A stretch of DNA of 64,000 nucleotides, taken from assembly GCA_024235735.1 (NCBI GenBank), contig JACKLU010000001.1, positions 310,001-374,000 of the forward strand, in the 5' to 3' direction. This stretch comes from Burkholderiales bacterium (GTDB lineage: Bacteria; Pseudomonadota; Gammaproteobacteria; Burkholderiales; Nitrosomonadaceae). The position numbers and the translations under genes were made by a program. Of the stretch, positions 56,336 through 64,000 are shown piece by piece. Positions within the stretch are counted from its first letter, which is position 1, and each line of letters opens with the position of its first letter. The notes beneath the pieces are model-generated. The model ran no database searches. It saw only the letters and a program-made list of their open reading frames with translations, and had not been told where the DNA came from.

Positions 56336-57190
56336 ATGACGCATTTGGCAGATCTCGACACCGAAAAACAATATCGGGCAACCGTAATACAGACACGACG
56401 ACTTACCCCTGCGGATACCGAAGAAATTCGGGAAATCATACTCGAAGCCCCCTCGAATTTCGCTTGTCAGGTCGATCAAAGCTTCGGCGTTCTGATAACG
56501 GAGACTGGAGAATTCGGCAATCGATACCACCACCGTCTGTACAGCGTCGCTGATCTTCCCGGGAAAAATAACGGCAAACCACTGATCACCCTGCTCGTCA
56601 AACGCTGCTTTTATGTGGACGACTTCAGCGGCGAACGCTATCTCGGCATTGCGTCTAATTTCCTGTGCGACCGCAAAACAGGCGATGCCGTCATCCTTAC
56701 CGGGCCCTATCGCCTGCCATTTGCGGTACCGGAAGACAAAAAAGCAAATCTTATTCTTATCGGGATGGGGACAGGCATCGCGCCGTTCCGGGCTTTTGTC
56801 AAGCATATCTACAACAATGTGAAAAACTGGGAAGGCAGAATCCGCCTGTTCTACGGCGCTCGCAGCGGACTGGAATTGCTCTATCTGAACGATCAAGACG
56901 GCGATCTGACGCAATACTATGATCAGGCGACGTTTGCAGCTTTTCACGCACTGAGTCCGCGTCCGCACATGAATGATCCGATCGCACTGGATACTGCACT
57001 TGAGCAGCGGGCAGCCGACCTTGTCGAAATGTTATCCTGCGCCAATACTTATGTTTACATTGCCGGTTACGCAAAAATCCAGTCAATGCTGGACAAAGCA
57101 TTTTCCAGCATCCTCGGATCGAAGGAAAAATGGGAAATCCGCAAGGCCGAGCTCATAGCCGGTAATAAATGGGCGGAGATTATTTATTGA
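56336..57190 (+). CDS. Ferredoxin-NADP+ reductase-type flavoprotein
   Basis: 284 residues. The FAD motif is 'HRLYSVAD' (about 66-73, RxYS type), the NADP(H)-binding glycine motif is 'GMGTGIAPFRAF' (about 143-154) and the C-terminal end has 'YIAGYAKIQSML' (about 241). It resembles plant-type FNR and oxidoreductase NAD-binding proteins. It would exchange electrons between ferredoxin and NADP(H). AAAGGGG lies six bases before the ATG. Such a gene inside an rnf operon is unusual and suggests that reduced ferredoxin made by the upstream oxidoreductase is shared with NADPH formation (inference). Confidence 0.88.
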   Translation: MTHLADLDTEKQYRATVIQTRRLTPADTEEIREIILEAPSNFACQVDQSFGVLITETGEFGNRYHHRLYSVADLPGKNNGKPLITLLVKRCFYVDDFSGERYLGIASNFLCDRKTGDAVILTGPYRLPFAVPEDKKANLILIGMGTGIAPFRAFVKHIYNNVKNWEGRIRLFYGARSGLELLYLNDQDGDLTQYYDQATFAAFHALSPRPHMNDPIALDTALEQRAADLVEMLSCANTYVYIAGYAKIQSMLDKAFSSILGSKEKWEIRKAELIAGNKWAEIIY

Positions 57191-57357
57191 TCGTCTGGCG
57201 AATCTTTCAATCGAATGCTGTTCGTCGTGCTTCAAAATCTGGTGCGCATCGCATTTCCCGGTGCGTGACCGGCCAGGCCACGATCAGAACGAATGTTGAA
57301 ACACCGTAATCTTATCCGGTTTCTTCTAAAGCACGCATAGCGCCGATCATATTATCC

Positions 57358-58227
57358 ATGATGACGATACTCATCGCACTGGCTGCATTGGGCTGTTTGA
57401 CGCTTGTTCTCGCGATCTTGCTCATTGCTGCGAACAAGAAACTGCATGTTGTCGAAGATCCCCGCATTGACACCGTCGAAGCCATGTTGCCCAGTGTCAA
57501 TTGCGGCGCTTGCGGTTACCCGGGATGTCGGCAATTTGCCGAAGCACTGGTCGCAGGCAAGGCACTGCCCGGCAAATGCTCTGTCAGCACAGATGAAACT
57601 CGTGTTGCCATCGCCCGGTTTCTCGGCGTCGCACTCGGCGCTGAAGAAAAGCGGGTTGCCCGGCTGGCCTGCGCCGGCGGAACCAATGTTGCACGCAACC
57701 GGGCCAGATATCATGGCGTCAAGTCCTGTCAGGCGGCCTCGCTTGTTTCCGGGGGCGGAAAAGCATGTTTCTGGGGTTGCCTGGGTTACGGCGATTGCGA
57801 AGCCGTGTGCGATTTTGACGCCATCACAATGAACGCTTTTGCACTGCCGGTCGTGGATGTTGACAAATGCACCGCCTGTGGCGACTGCGTTGAAGTCTGT
57901 CCCAAGGATCTGTTTTCATTGCACCCCGTCAGCCATCGGCTCTGGGTCAACTGCAAAAACCTGGGGCAAGGGGAAGCGGTATTGGAAGAATGTCAGGTAG
58001 CTTGTACGGCCTGCGGCAAATGCGCCATGGATGCAGCGGATAATTTGATCACTATGGTCAACAACTTACCTGTCGTAAATTATTCGAAGAATCACCATAC
58101 CCGCATACCGATACAGCGTTGTCCCACCGGCGCCATCGTATGGCTGGATGATCAATTGGGTGCGATTAAAGGCACAGAGAGCAAAAAGATCGTACGCAAA
58201 GGGCAACGGCGCGCGGGAATAACGTAG
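57358..58227 (+). CDS. rnfB: Rnf complex subunit RnfB
   Basis: 289 residues. One N-terminal membrane helix (about 4-26), then the Fes domain 'NCGACGYPGC' (about 48-57), then several ferredoxin-type Cys motifs: 'CFWGCLGYGDCEAVC', 'CTACGDCVEVCP' (about 176-187) and 'CTACGKCAMD'. RnfB takes electrons from soluble ferredoxin. It is separated from the FNR gene by 167 bases with no gene or clear promoter. In many operons rnfB comes first; here it is last. The 142-bp inverted-repeat element begins one base after its stop. Confidence 0.92.
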   Translation: MMTILIALAALGCLTLVLAILLIAANKKLHVVEDPRIDTVEAMLPSVNCGACGYPGCRQFAEALVAGKALPGKCSVSTDETRVAIARFLGVALGAEEKRVARLACAGGTNVARNRARYHGVKSCQAASLVSGGGKACFWGCLGYGDCEAVCDFDAITMNAFALPVVDVDKCTACGDCVEVCPKDLFSLHPVSHRLWVNCKNLGQGEAVLEECQVACTACGKCAMDAADNLITMVNNLPVVNYSKNHHTRIPIQRCPTGAIVWLDDQLGAIKGTESKKIVRKGQRRAGIT

Positions 58228-58228
58228 T

Positions 58229-58369
58229 GAGACCTTTGCACGGTTACTACGCGGTACGATAATCGCGTTAAAAATTTGCGAAAAATGCCCATTTACTCCG
58301 TGTAAACTCCGCTTTTTCGCAAATTTTTGCCTTATTCTCGCACCGCTCACGACACCGTGCAAAGGTCTC
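58229..58369. repeat. 142-bp inverted-repeat element, copy 2
   Basis: Ends GAGACCTTTGCACGGT and ACCGTGCAAAGGTCTC, inverse of each other. It differs from 18744-18886 at a handful of positions. A GTA direct repeat flanks it. It lies right after the rnfB stop, so an RNA hairpin from it could also end or protect the rnf message. Confidence 0.8.
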
Positions 58370-58496
58370 GTAGTTCCTGCGCTCACGCCTATACGTGTCA
58401 GCACGTATTTTTTTATCGCGGATAATTGAATATCATTGGAACCGTCTGACCCGCACATGTAAATATCTGATTCTACACTGTAAGGAGGATGCCCCG

Positions 58497-58703
58497 ATGG
58501 ACAGCATTGACGCACCACCCAAACCCCGTCAAAAAGCGTCGCCCAAACGCACCCGCTCGCAAGCGAAAATCACAGATACCCAAACACCTTTACAAGCACG
58601 CGTTGCAATCAATGCATACTACAAGGCCGAGGCGCGCGGTTTTTTGCCCGGATACGAATTGCAGGACTGGCTGGCTGCTGAAGAAGAGGAGGCGCAACGA
58701 TGA
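58497..58703 (+). CDS. DUF2934-like small protein
   Basis: 68 residues from the ATG at 58497, with AAGGAGG eight bases upstream. The first 30 residues are Lys/Arg/Pro-rich; the rest contains 'RVAINAYYKAEARGFLPGYELQDWLAAE', of which the core 'AYYKAEARGF' and 'DWLAAE' match DUF2934. Such small proteins are frequent in betaproteobacteria and unknown in role. The stop overlaps the next start by four bases (ATGA). Confidence 0.75.
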   Translation: MDSIDAPPKPRQKASPKRTRSQAKITDTQTPLQARVAINAYYKAEARGFLPGYELQDWLAAEEEEAQR

Positions 58704-59095
58704 ATACGCAGTTCATTGAAAAACCGGTAATCCAAAAGCCACTGCCAATCCGCAGCAATTTCACACCCGCTGATGTTACACAAGTCGCCATGCTCATTCT
58801 TACTGAAGATGGCGTAATCGTCGATGCCAATCACGAAGCGGAAGAATTACTGACGATTTCATCTGGACAAATCCACAAACTTCATGTTTCCCGAATCATT
58901 TCCGCGCTGGGAAAAATTGACCTGCTGGATAGCGATAAGAAACGTGTCAATGCCTACCTGCGTTTTCTTTCCCGGATCGGTCACAAGTTCAAGCTGCGCA
59001 GTCTGTCCGGAACCGAATTTTCCGGTGAATTATTTTTCAGTGACATTGAATCCATCCATCAGCACACCATTGCTGTCAAGATTCAGCCCGTGTAA
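58700..59095 (+). CDS. PAS-domain-like protein
   Basis: 131 residues. 'MLILTEDGVIVDANHEAEEL' (about 31-50) is the start of a PAS fold and 'FSGELFFSDI' with 'HQHTIAVKIQ' its end. No output domain is attached. It is coupled with the DUF2934-like gene by a four-base overlap, with GGAGG just upstream, so the two probably act together, for example as a sensor with a small partner. A strong terminator follows. Confidence 0.65.
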   Translation: MNTQFIEKPVIQKPLPIRSNFTPADVTQVAMLILTEDGVIVDANHEAEELLTISSGQIHKLHVSRIISALGKIDLLDSDKKRVNAYLRFLSRIGHKFKLRSLSGTEFSGELFFSDIESIHQHTIAVKIQPV

Positions 59096-59109
59096 ATACG
59101 CCATCGACC

Positions 59110-59151
59110 AGGATCAGCGGTTTCCGGTTATACTCGGAAACCGCTGATCCT
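59110..59151 (+). terminator. Long-stem terminator after the PAS-like gene
   Basis: A perfect 17-bp stem (AGGATCAGCGGTTTCCG with its inverse) and an eight-base loop lie 15 bases after the stop; a T-rich run starts about 12 bases later (59163). The remaining ~200 bases to the next gene show nothing definite. Confidence 0.75.
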
Positions 59152-59365
59152 GTCATCCAATCGTTTTTTTTCTTTCAGAAAAAAAATCAAATGAAAGATG
59201 GAAAATTTTGCCCGAATACTCACGCTCTTTTCATCCACAGATGGACCAAATCGATTATTTTTATGGATTCCTAATCCCAAAGCGACTACCATTGTCATCT
59301 TTCAAGAAGCAAATCTATCGTTTTAGTGCTATTTCTCTGTGTAAGAAGCTGCGAAAATTACCATC

Positions 59366-60376
59366 GTGAACGTTCAAATGATTTGTGGCGATATTGGTGG
59401 CACTAAAACGCTACTGCAAGCGGCCCGGCTGAACAATGGCGTTATCTGCGAACTGAACACGCATCGTTATCAAAGCAATGAGTATGCCTGCTTTTCCGAT
59501 GTTCTCAGCGATTTCCTGAATCGCCCGGAAGTTAAAAACAGTGCGGGCAAACCGGAAGCTGCCTGCTTTGCCGTGGCCGGCCCGGTGACTACTCAGCACG
59601 CAAACTTGACCAATCTCCCGTGGCAGATTGACGCCACTGAAATCGCACGCACGTTTGCCATTCCCAAAGTCAGATTGCTGAATGATTTTGAAGCGGCGGC
59701 GCTGGCTATTGACGAATTATCCCCCGCCGATCTGATTACCCTGCAGGAGGGTCGTGTACAACCCGAAGCTACGCGCGTGATTCTTGGCGCAGGCACCGGA
59801 ATGGGTGTGGCCTGGCTAATCTGGCAGAATGGCGGCTATCAGCCGGTATCGACCGAAGCCGGTCATATCGATTTCGCGCCGGTAAACGCGTTGCAGCTTC
59901 GCCTGCTGGAATCGCTGCAAAAAAAATTTCATCATGTTTCAGTGGAAAGATTGCTGTCCGGCAGTGGATTAACGCAAATATTCAATTTTCTGCAAACGGA
60001 TTTGGCGGAAATCGAAAACATTGACCACACTACCCTTGACGATGAAGATAGTGGTGCGGTCATTACCCGGCTGGCCTATGATCGAAAGCATGCCGTTGCC
60101 CTCAAGTCGCTCGAACTGTTCACAGCAATTTATGGCGCATTCGCCGGTAATCTGGCGCTCGCCGGACTATGCCGCAGCGGCGTATATATAGCCGGTGGTA
60201 TTGCGCCGAAAATCCTTGATACACTGCAAGCTGGATACTTCATGCATGCATTCCGCGATAAAGGACGTTTTTCGGCATTACTGCGCGAGATTCCGGTAAA
60301 AGTGATCATTCACCCGGCAGCCAGTCTTTTGGGCGCCAGGAGGAAAGCTCAGGAATTATTATCCTTGCGAGGTTAA
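59366..60376 (+). CDS. glk: Glucokinase
   Basis: 336 residues. 'GDIGGTKTLL' (about 8-17) is the phosphate-binding loop of bacterial Glk; 'LLNDFEAAA' (about 109-117) gives the catalytic Asp, and 'GAGTGMGVAWL' (about 141-151) and 'STEAGHIDF' (about 163-171) are further family motifs. It phosphorylates glucose with ATP. The start is a GTG at 59366; an ATG at 59378 would shorten it by four residues and is equally possible. It is 87 bases upstream of the glucan phosphorylase gene. Confidence 0.93.
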   Translation: MNVQMICGDIGGTKTLLQAARLNNGVICELNTHRYQSNEYACFSDVLSDFLNRPEVKNSAGKPEAACFAVAGPVTTQHANLTNLPWQIDATEIARTFAIPKVRLLNDFEAAALAIDELSPADLITLQEGRVQPEATRVILGAGTGMGVAWLIWQNGGYQPVSTEAGHIDFAPVNALQLRLLESLQKKFHHVSVERLLSGSGLTQIFNFLQTDLAEIENIDHTTLDDEDSGAVITRLAYDRKHAVALKSLELFTAIYGAFAGNLALAGLCRSGVYIAGGIAPKILDTLQAGYFMHAFRDKGRFSALLREIPVKVIIHPAASLLGARRKAQELLSLRG

Positions 60377-60463
60377 AATGCATGCGCGATTCACAATAAA
60401 AAAGCTTACGTGACGCCTATCAAAAATGCTACAGTCTCTCCGTTTTCTTCAGAGGTTCAGTTT

Positions 60464-63019
60464 ATGTCTTCAAAAACCGCTTTCAGCATAACCATCAATC
60501 CCAAGATACCCAAACGTCTTGAGCGTCTGGAAGAACTGGCCAATAATTTATGGTATAGCTGGGATCGCTCTACACGGGCGCTTTTTTCACGGCTTGATCC
60601 AGCGTTATGGGGCGCGGTAGGCCATAACCCCAAGGCTTTTTTAAAGCGCGCGGACGAATCCATTCTGCTGAAAGCCGCTGAGGACTCCATGTTTCTCACC
60701 ACATTCGACGGCATTCTGGCCGCATACGACTCCTATCATTACGAGCCATCGAACAAAGATAAAACCAATGGTTTCCACCCGAATGACCAGATCGCCTATT
60801 TCTGCTTCGAATTCGGCTTCCATGAAAGCCTGCCCATTTATTCCGGCGGTCTAGGCATTCTTGCAGGCGATCACTGCAAGGCGGCCAGCGACCTGCACTT
60901 GCCTTTCGTCGGCGTGGGATTGCTCTATCGTCAGGGCTATTTCTCCCAGACCATCGATAATCAAGGCAATCAACAGGCGATTTATACTGACTCCGACTTT
61001 GATGATTTGCCGGCTACTCCCGTTTTGCATGACGATGGCACGGAAGTGCGTATCGATATTACGCTGCCGGGCCGCAAAGTCTACGTGAAAATCTGGATCG
61101 TCAAAATCGGTCGTGTTTCACTCTATCTGCTTGATACGGACTTACCCGAAAATTCGCCGCACGACCGCAATATTACCCATAAACTTTACGGTGGTGACAA
61201 AACCATGCGCATTGAGCAGGAGATTATTCTCGGTGCGGGCGGGGTGCGCGCGCTCCATGAGATGGGGATTAAGCCGACCGTATGGCATATCAACGAAGGA
61301 CATGCCGCATTCATGATTCTGGAACGCACACGCCTGCTGATGCGGGAGGGTCTGAGTTTCGCCGAAGCGCTGGAAGCAGTGGCGGCCTGCACAATTTTTA
61401 CGACCCATACTGCGGTTCCCGCCGGACACGATCTCTTCAATGAAGAGATGATGCTAACCTACTTCGAGGCATTTTATCGCGACCTTGGCGTCACGCATGA
61501 GGCATTTATGGCGCTTGGCCGTACAGCAAACAACGCGGAGTTTAATATGACTGCGCTCGCCATTCGCGGTTCGCGCATGCATAATGGCGTGAGTAAAATA
61601 CATGGTGACGTGTCCAGCAAAATATGCCGGGATTTATGGCCGCAGATCGAAGCGGAAGAAAACCCAATGCGCTACATCACCAATGGTGTGCATGTGCCCA
61701 CTTTTCTGGCGCAGGAGTGGTCGGATTTGTTTGACCGTCATCTGGGCTATGCTTGGCGTAACAAAATGTGCGATACAGCATTCTGGCAGCGTATTTATGA
61801 CATTCCCGATCACCAGTTCTGGAGCATACGGCAATCGCTGAAATCGCAGATGCTCTTCGGTGTTCGCGACAGACTGACCGAGCAGAATACGCGTAATCAC
61901 GGTTCCGACGCGCACCTGGACCGGTTGCTTAAATACACCGACCCGCTCAATCCGAACATCCTGACAATTGGCTTCGCGCGCCGTTTTGCCACGTATAAGC
62001 GTGCAGCGTTACTGTTCGAGAACCTGACCTGGTTGCGCAAAATCATCCAGGATCAGGACCGTCCTATCGTGTTTATTTTTGCCGGCAAAGCGCATCCGGC
62101 GGATGTGCCGGGACAGGATCTGATCCGGCGTATCAGTCAGATTGCGCGCACACCGGAATTCGAAGGACGGCTTCTGCTCGTTGAAGGCTACGATCTGCGT
62201 CTGGCGCGGCGGCTGGTCTCCGGTGTGGATGTCTGGCTTAACAATCCGATTTATCCACTGGAAGCCAGCGGCACATCGGGCATCAAAGCCGGCATTAACG
62301 GTTCCATTAATCTGAGCATTCTCGACGGCTGGTGGGGAGAAGGCTATGATGGTCATAATGGCTGGGCAATCAAACCCGGACCGGAAAATATGGAGGCTGT
62401 CGTACGCGATCAGGAAGAAAGTCAGGCGCTCTACGAAATCCTGCAGGACCAGGTTATTCCACTCTATTACAACCGCAGCAAATTCGGCTACTCACCCGAC
62501 TGGGTCCGTATGGCCAAGCATTCCATGGTATCGCTGCTGCCGCGTTTCAGCGCTGCGCGCATGGTCAGCGAATACCTGAAAAAATTCTATCTTCCGGCAA
62601 GCCTGCAAGGCGATCGGTATACGGCTGATCATTTTGCAGGCGCCAGGGAAATCGCCGCCTGGAAAACCCGCGTCCGGGAAACCTGGGGCGGCGTTCACAT
62701 TCGCCGCATTGACGAACCACGCAACCGGGCGGATTTTAACGATGTGCTGGATTTCAAAGTCGCCGCCAGGCTAAATGGCCTGAAACCGGACGATGTCATC
62801 GTGGAACTGCTGATTTGCCGCCAATACAAAAAGACCCGATTCAACAACTTCAGTCACTCTTCCTTTGCATACACCGGCGTTACCGAACAGGATGAGCATA
62901 TTTTTGAACTCAAGCTCGCACCGGAGCTTTGCGGCAAACAGGAATATTACATTCGTATTTATCCGAATCATCCGTTACTGACCCATCCGCTGGAGATGGG
63001 CATGATGGCCTGGGTGTAA
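60464..63019 (+). CDS. glgP: Alpha-glucan (glycogen) phosphorylase
   Basis: 851 residues, GT35 family of the bacterial alpha-glucan phosphorylase type. 'NNLWYSWDRS' (about 30-39) opens it; 'FEFGFHESLPIYSGGLGILAG' region (cut here) and 'WHINEGHAAF' (about 285) form the active site. 'SGTSGIKAGINGS' (about 605-617) holds the Lys that binds pyridoxal phosphate. It releases glucose 1-phosphate from glycogen. The ATG at 60464 has AGAGG eight bases upstream; the frame is open to a GTG at 60410. With glucokinase it forms a carbohydrate-use pair. Confidence 0.93.
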   Translation: MSSKTAFSITINPKIPKRLERLEELANNLWYSWDRSTRALFSRLDPALWGAVGHNPKAFLKRADESILLKAAEDSMFLTTFDGILAAYDSYHYEPSNKDKTNGFHPNDQIAYFCFEFGFHESLPIYSGGLGILAGDHCKAASDLHLPFVGVGLLYRQGYFSQTIDNQGNQQAIYTDSDFDDLPATPVLHDDGTEVRIDITLPGRKVYVKIWIVKIGRVSLYLLDTDLPENSPHDRNITHKLYGGDKTMRIEQEIILGAGGVRALHEMGIKPTVWHINEGHAAFMILERTRLLMREGLSFAEALEAVAACTIFTTHTAVPAGHDLFNEEMMLTYFEAFYRDLGVTHEAFMALGRTANNAEFNMTALAIRGSRMHNGVSKIHGDVSSKICRDLWPQIEAEENPMRYITNGVHVPTFLAQEWSDLFDRHLGYAWRNKMCDTAFWQRIYDIPDHQFWSIRQSLKSQMLFGVRDRLTEQNTRNHGSDAHLDRLLKYTDPLNPNILTIGFARRFATYKRAALLFENLTWLRKIIQDQDRPIVFIFAGKAHPADVPGQDLIRRISQIARTPEFEGRLLLVEGYDLRLARRLVSGVDVWLNNPIYPLEASGTSGIKAGINGSINLSILDGWWGEGYDGHNGWAIKPGPENMEAVVRDQEESQALYEILQDQVIPLYYNRSKFGYSPDWVRMAKHSMVSLLPRFSAARMVSEYLKKFYLPASLQGDRYTADHFAGAREIAAWKTRVRETWGGVHIRRIDEPRNRADFNDVLDFKVAARLNGLKPDDVIVELLICRQYKKTRFNNFSHSSFAYTGVTEQDEHIFELKLAPELCGKQEYYIRIYPNHPLLTHPLEMGMMAWV

Positions 63020-63093
63020 CGGAGGGGGAGCGCCGCTATCAAAGTTTATGGCTTCCCAGTCGTTAACATTACGATTCTAAAGCCAAATACTGT

Positions 63094-63708
63094 TTACTTC
63101 TTTGGTGAGCAAATAGCATTCAACAACGTGATCGCGGATACCTGGGTTGTCGATAAATTCCCTCTTCTCGCCTGATCATAAACCGTGTGAATCTGTAAAA
63201 TCTGCTTTTGTTCAGTCGCGTTGACCGTATAAGCATCAAAACCGAAATCCGCGCCAAAATTAATCCAGTCAAGCGGCACTCTGAATTCCACACCACGGTT
63301 GATATGTTTCGCGTTGAATCCACTATATTCGTCGCTTAACCCGGATTGCTTCAAAGCAGCGGATGTCAATGGCGCGGATGAGAGAAACTCACCTTCAAAA
63401 ATCCGTACGGTCTCGCCGCTTTCCTCATTTATCGGAATGATTACGGCATATGTTTTTTCGTGCTGAATATTCAGCAACACATAATCATTGCGATCCCCAC
63501 TGATACGCTCTCCTTTGGTCTGTATCCTGAATATCAAATGATTATCTTCCGATACATCGGTCGTCACACGCAAAATATCCAGTTCCGGCGGCAACGATTG
63601 ATCCGCAAAGGATATAATCATGCGTGGATCAGCGTCAATCCGCATACCGGAAGCAGGATTGACCACCAAAACCAGTTGCAGAAGTACAATAAAAGAACGG
63701 ATCATCAT
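63094..63708 (-). CDS. Secreted or periplasmic protein, unknown
   Basis: About 204 residues. A signal peptide is visible (hydrophobic run ending 'NPASG', cleaved near residue 22). The mature part is beta-rich with many polar residues and reads 'ISFADQSLPPELDILRVTTD', then 'VEFRVPLDWINFG'. I do not recognise a family. It follows the SCO1 gene on the same strand, with the start codon overlapping its stop by one base (an upstream TTG is also in frame), so it may belong to copper or cytochrome c oxidase handling (weak inference). Confidence 0.6.
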   Translation of the reverse strand: MMIRSFIVLLQLVLVVNPASGMRIDADPRMIISFADQSLPPELDILRVTTDVSEDNHLIFRIQTKGERISGDRNDYVLLNIQHEKTYAVIIPINEESGETVRIFEGEFLSSAPLTSAALKQSGLSDEYSGFNAKHINRGVEFRVPLDWINFGADFGFDAYTVNATEQKQILQIHTVYDQARRGNLSTTQVSAITLLNAICSPKK

Positions 63709-64000
63709 CAAAACATTTCCCTGTTTTCTTGAAACAATCTCGCCACGGCTGCGGCATCCTTGGCCGCATCAAACATCACTTTAATCCTGCCTTCAGGATC
63801 GATCAGAAATGCAGTAGTACTGTGATCAACCTGATAGTTCTGCATGTTACCTTCGTTTTTTGTCAGAAACGTGACTTCCACGCCAAACGCTTGTTTAAAT
63901 TGTTCCAGCGCCTTGTCCTCAAAACGCAAATAGGAAATAGCCGAATCGAACCGGTCGGTATAACCTGAAAGTGCGGCATCCGAGTCCCGGTCCGGATCAA
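63708..64000 (-). CDS. SCO1/SenC family copper chaperone, C-terminal part
   Basis: The gene enters from the right edge; about 97 codons are visible. In frame are 'DPDRD', 'YTDRFD', then 'FGVEVTFLTKNEGNMQNYQVDHSTTAF' (shown here in part) and 'IDPEGRIKVMF'. 'DHSTTAFLID' carries the conserved His of SCO proteins. They deliver copper to cytochrome c oxidase; the CxxxC site is beyond the window. It is the first gene of a short operon with the unknown secreted protein. Confidence 0.88.
   Translation of the reverse strand, partial: DPDRDSDAALSGYTDRFDSAISYLRFEDKALEQFKQAFGVEVTFLTKNEGNMQNYQVDHSTTAFLIDPEGRIKVMFDAAKDAAAVARLFQENREMF

Overview
The window looks like betaproteobacterial chromosome, most likely from the order Nitrosomonadales; a Nitrosomonas-like genus is my best guess and is not proven. 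The reasons are a housekeeping block of betaproteobacterial type (scpB-scpA-trpS-M50 protease-YciO/Sua5-PHP), a rubrerythrin / Fe-S protein / DUF3501 trio, NnrS, a PEP-CTERM protein, and moderate GC with AT-rich spacers.

Layout. (1) 1-16.1 kb: after the tail of an Mth938-like gene and two small inverted-repeat elements there is a minus-strand block of secreted surface proteins. It holds two proteins of about 2150 residues that end in the same 215-residue module. One carries a trypsin-like protease domain and RTX repeats. The other starts with DUF4347 and contains a 714-bp unit repeated about 4.4 times almost perfectly. A PEP-CTERM protein lies between them and a PPC-like protein follows. (2) 16.9-30.5 kb: core genes, namely dihydroxyacetone kinase, suhB, the scpB-scpA-trpS-M50-Sua5-PHP block, nnrS, rubrerythrin, a CCG-type Fe-S protein, DUF3501, a CNP1-like lipoprotein and an SRPBCC protein. 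(3) 30.64-42.23 kb: an integrative mobilizable element inserted at the 3' end of an initiator tRNA-Met gene. It carries a large serine recombinase whose frame runs into the tRNA, an IS66 copy, ardA, two Fic-domain proteins with unusual repeated operator-like sequences, an HNH-like protein, a relaxase and a MobC-like protein. A 20-bp direct repeat marks both ends. (4) 42.1-46.4 kb: a scrap yard of broken transposons (serine-recombinase tail, IS21, IS701, IS3, IS1595) plus an intact-looking IS200, surrounding an intact flgM-flgN pair with a sigma-28-like promoter. (5) 46.6-58.2 kb: a plus-strand electron-transfer cluster. It has a very large pyruvate:ferredoxin-type oxidoreductase with its own C-terminal ferredoxin domain, then rnfC-rnfD-rnfG-rnfE-rnfA, a small Cys-rich membrane protein, an FNR-type flavoprotein and rnfB. 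(6) 58.2-64 kb: a second copy of a 142-bp inverted-repeat element, a DUF2934 / PAS-like pair, glucokinase, alpha-glucan phosphorylase, a secreted unknown protein and the end of a SCO1 gene.

How the parts fit. The 2-oxoacid oxidoreductase would reduce ferredoxin. Rnf would exchange electrons between ferredoxin and NAD(H) and build an ion gradient, and the FNR protein offers a branch to NADP(H). Glucokinase and glucan phosphorylase feed glycogen carbon toward pyruvate, which could supply this module when oxygen is low (inference). The mobile element lacks a conjugation apparatus and would need a helper. The most unusual items are the PFOR-Rnf-FNR cluster (fused ferredoxin, duplicated flavin site in RnfD, long rnfD/rnfG overlap), the Fic-carrying mobile element with its repeated operators and hairpin-rich ardA surroundings, and the giant protease/adhesin pair sharing one C-terminal module.
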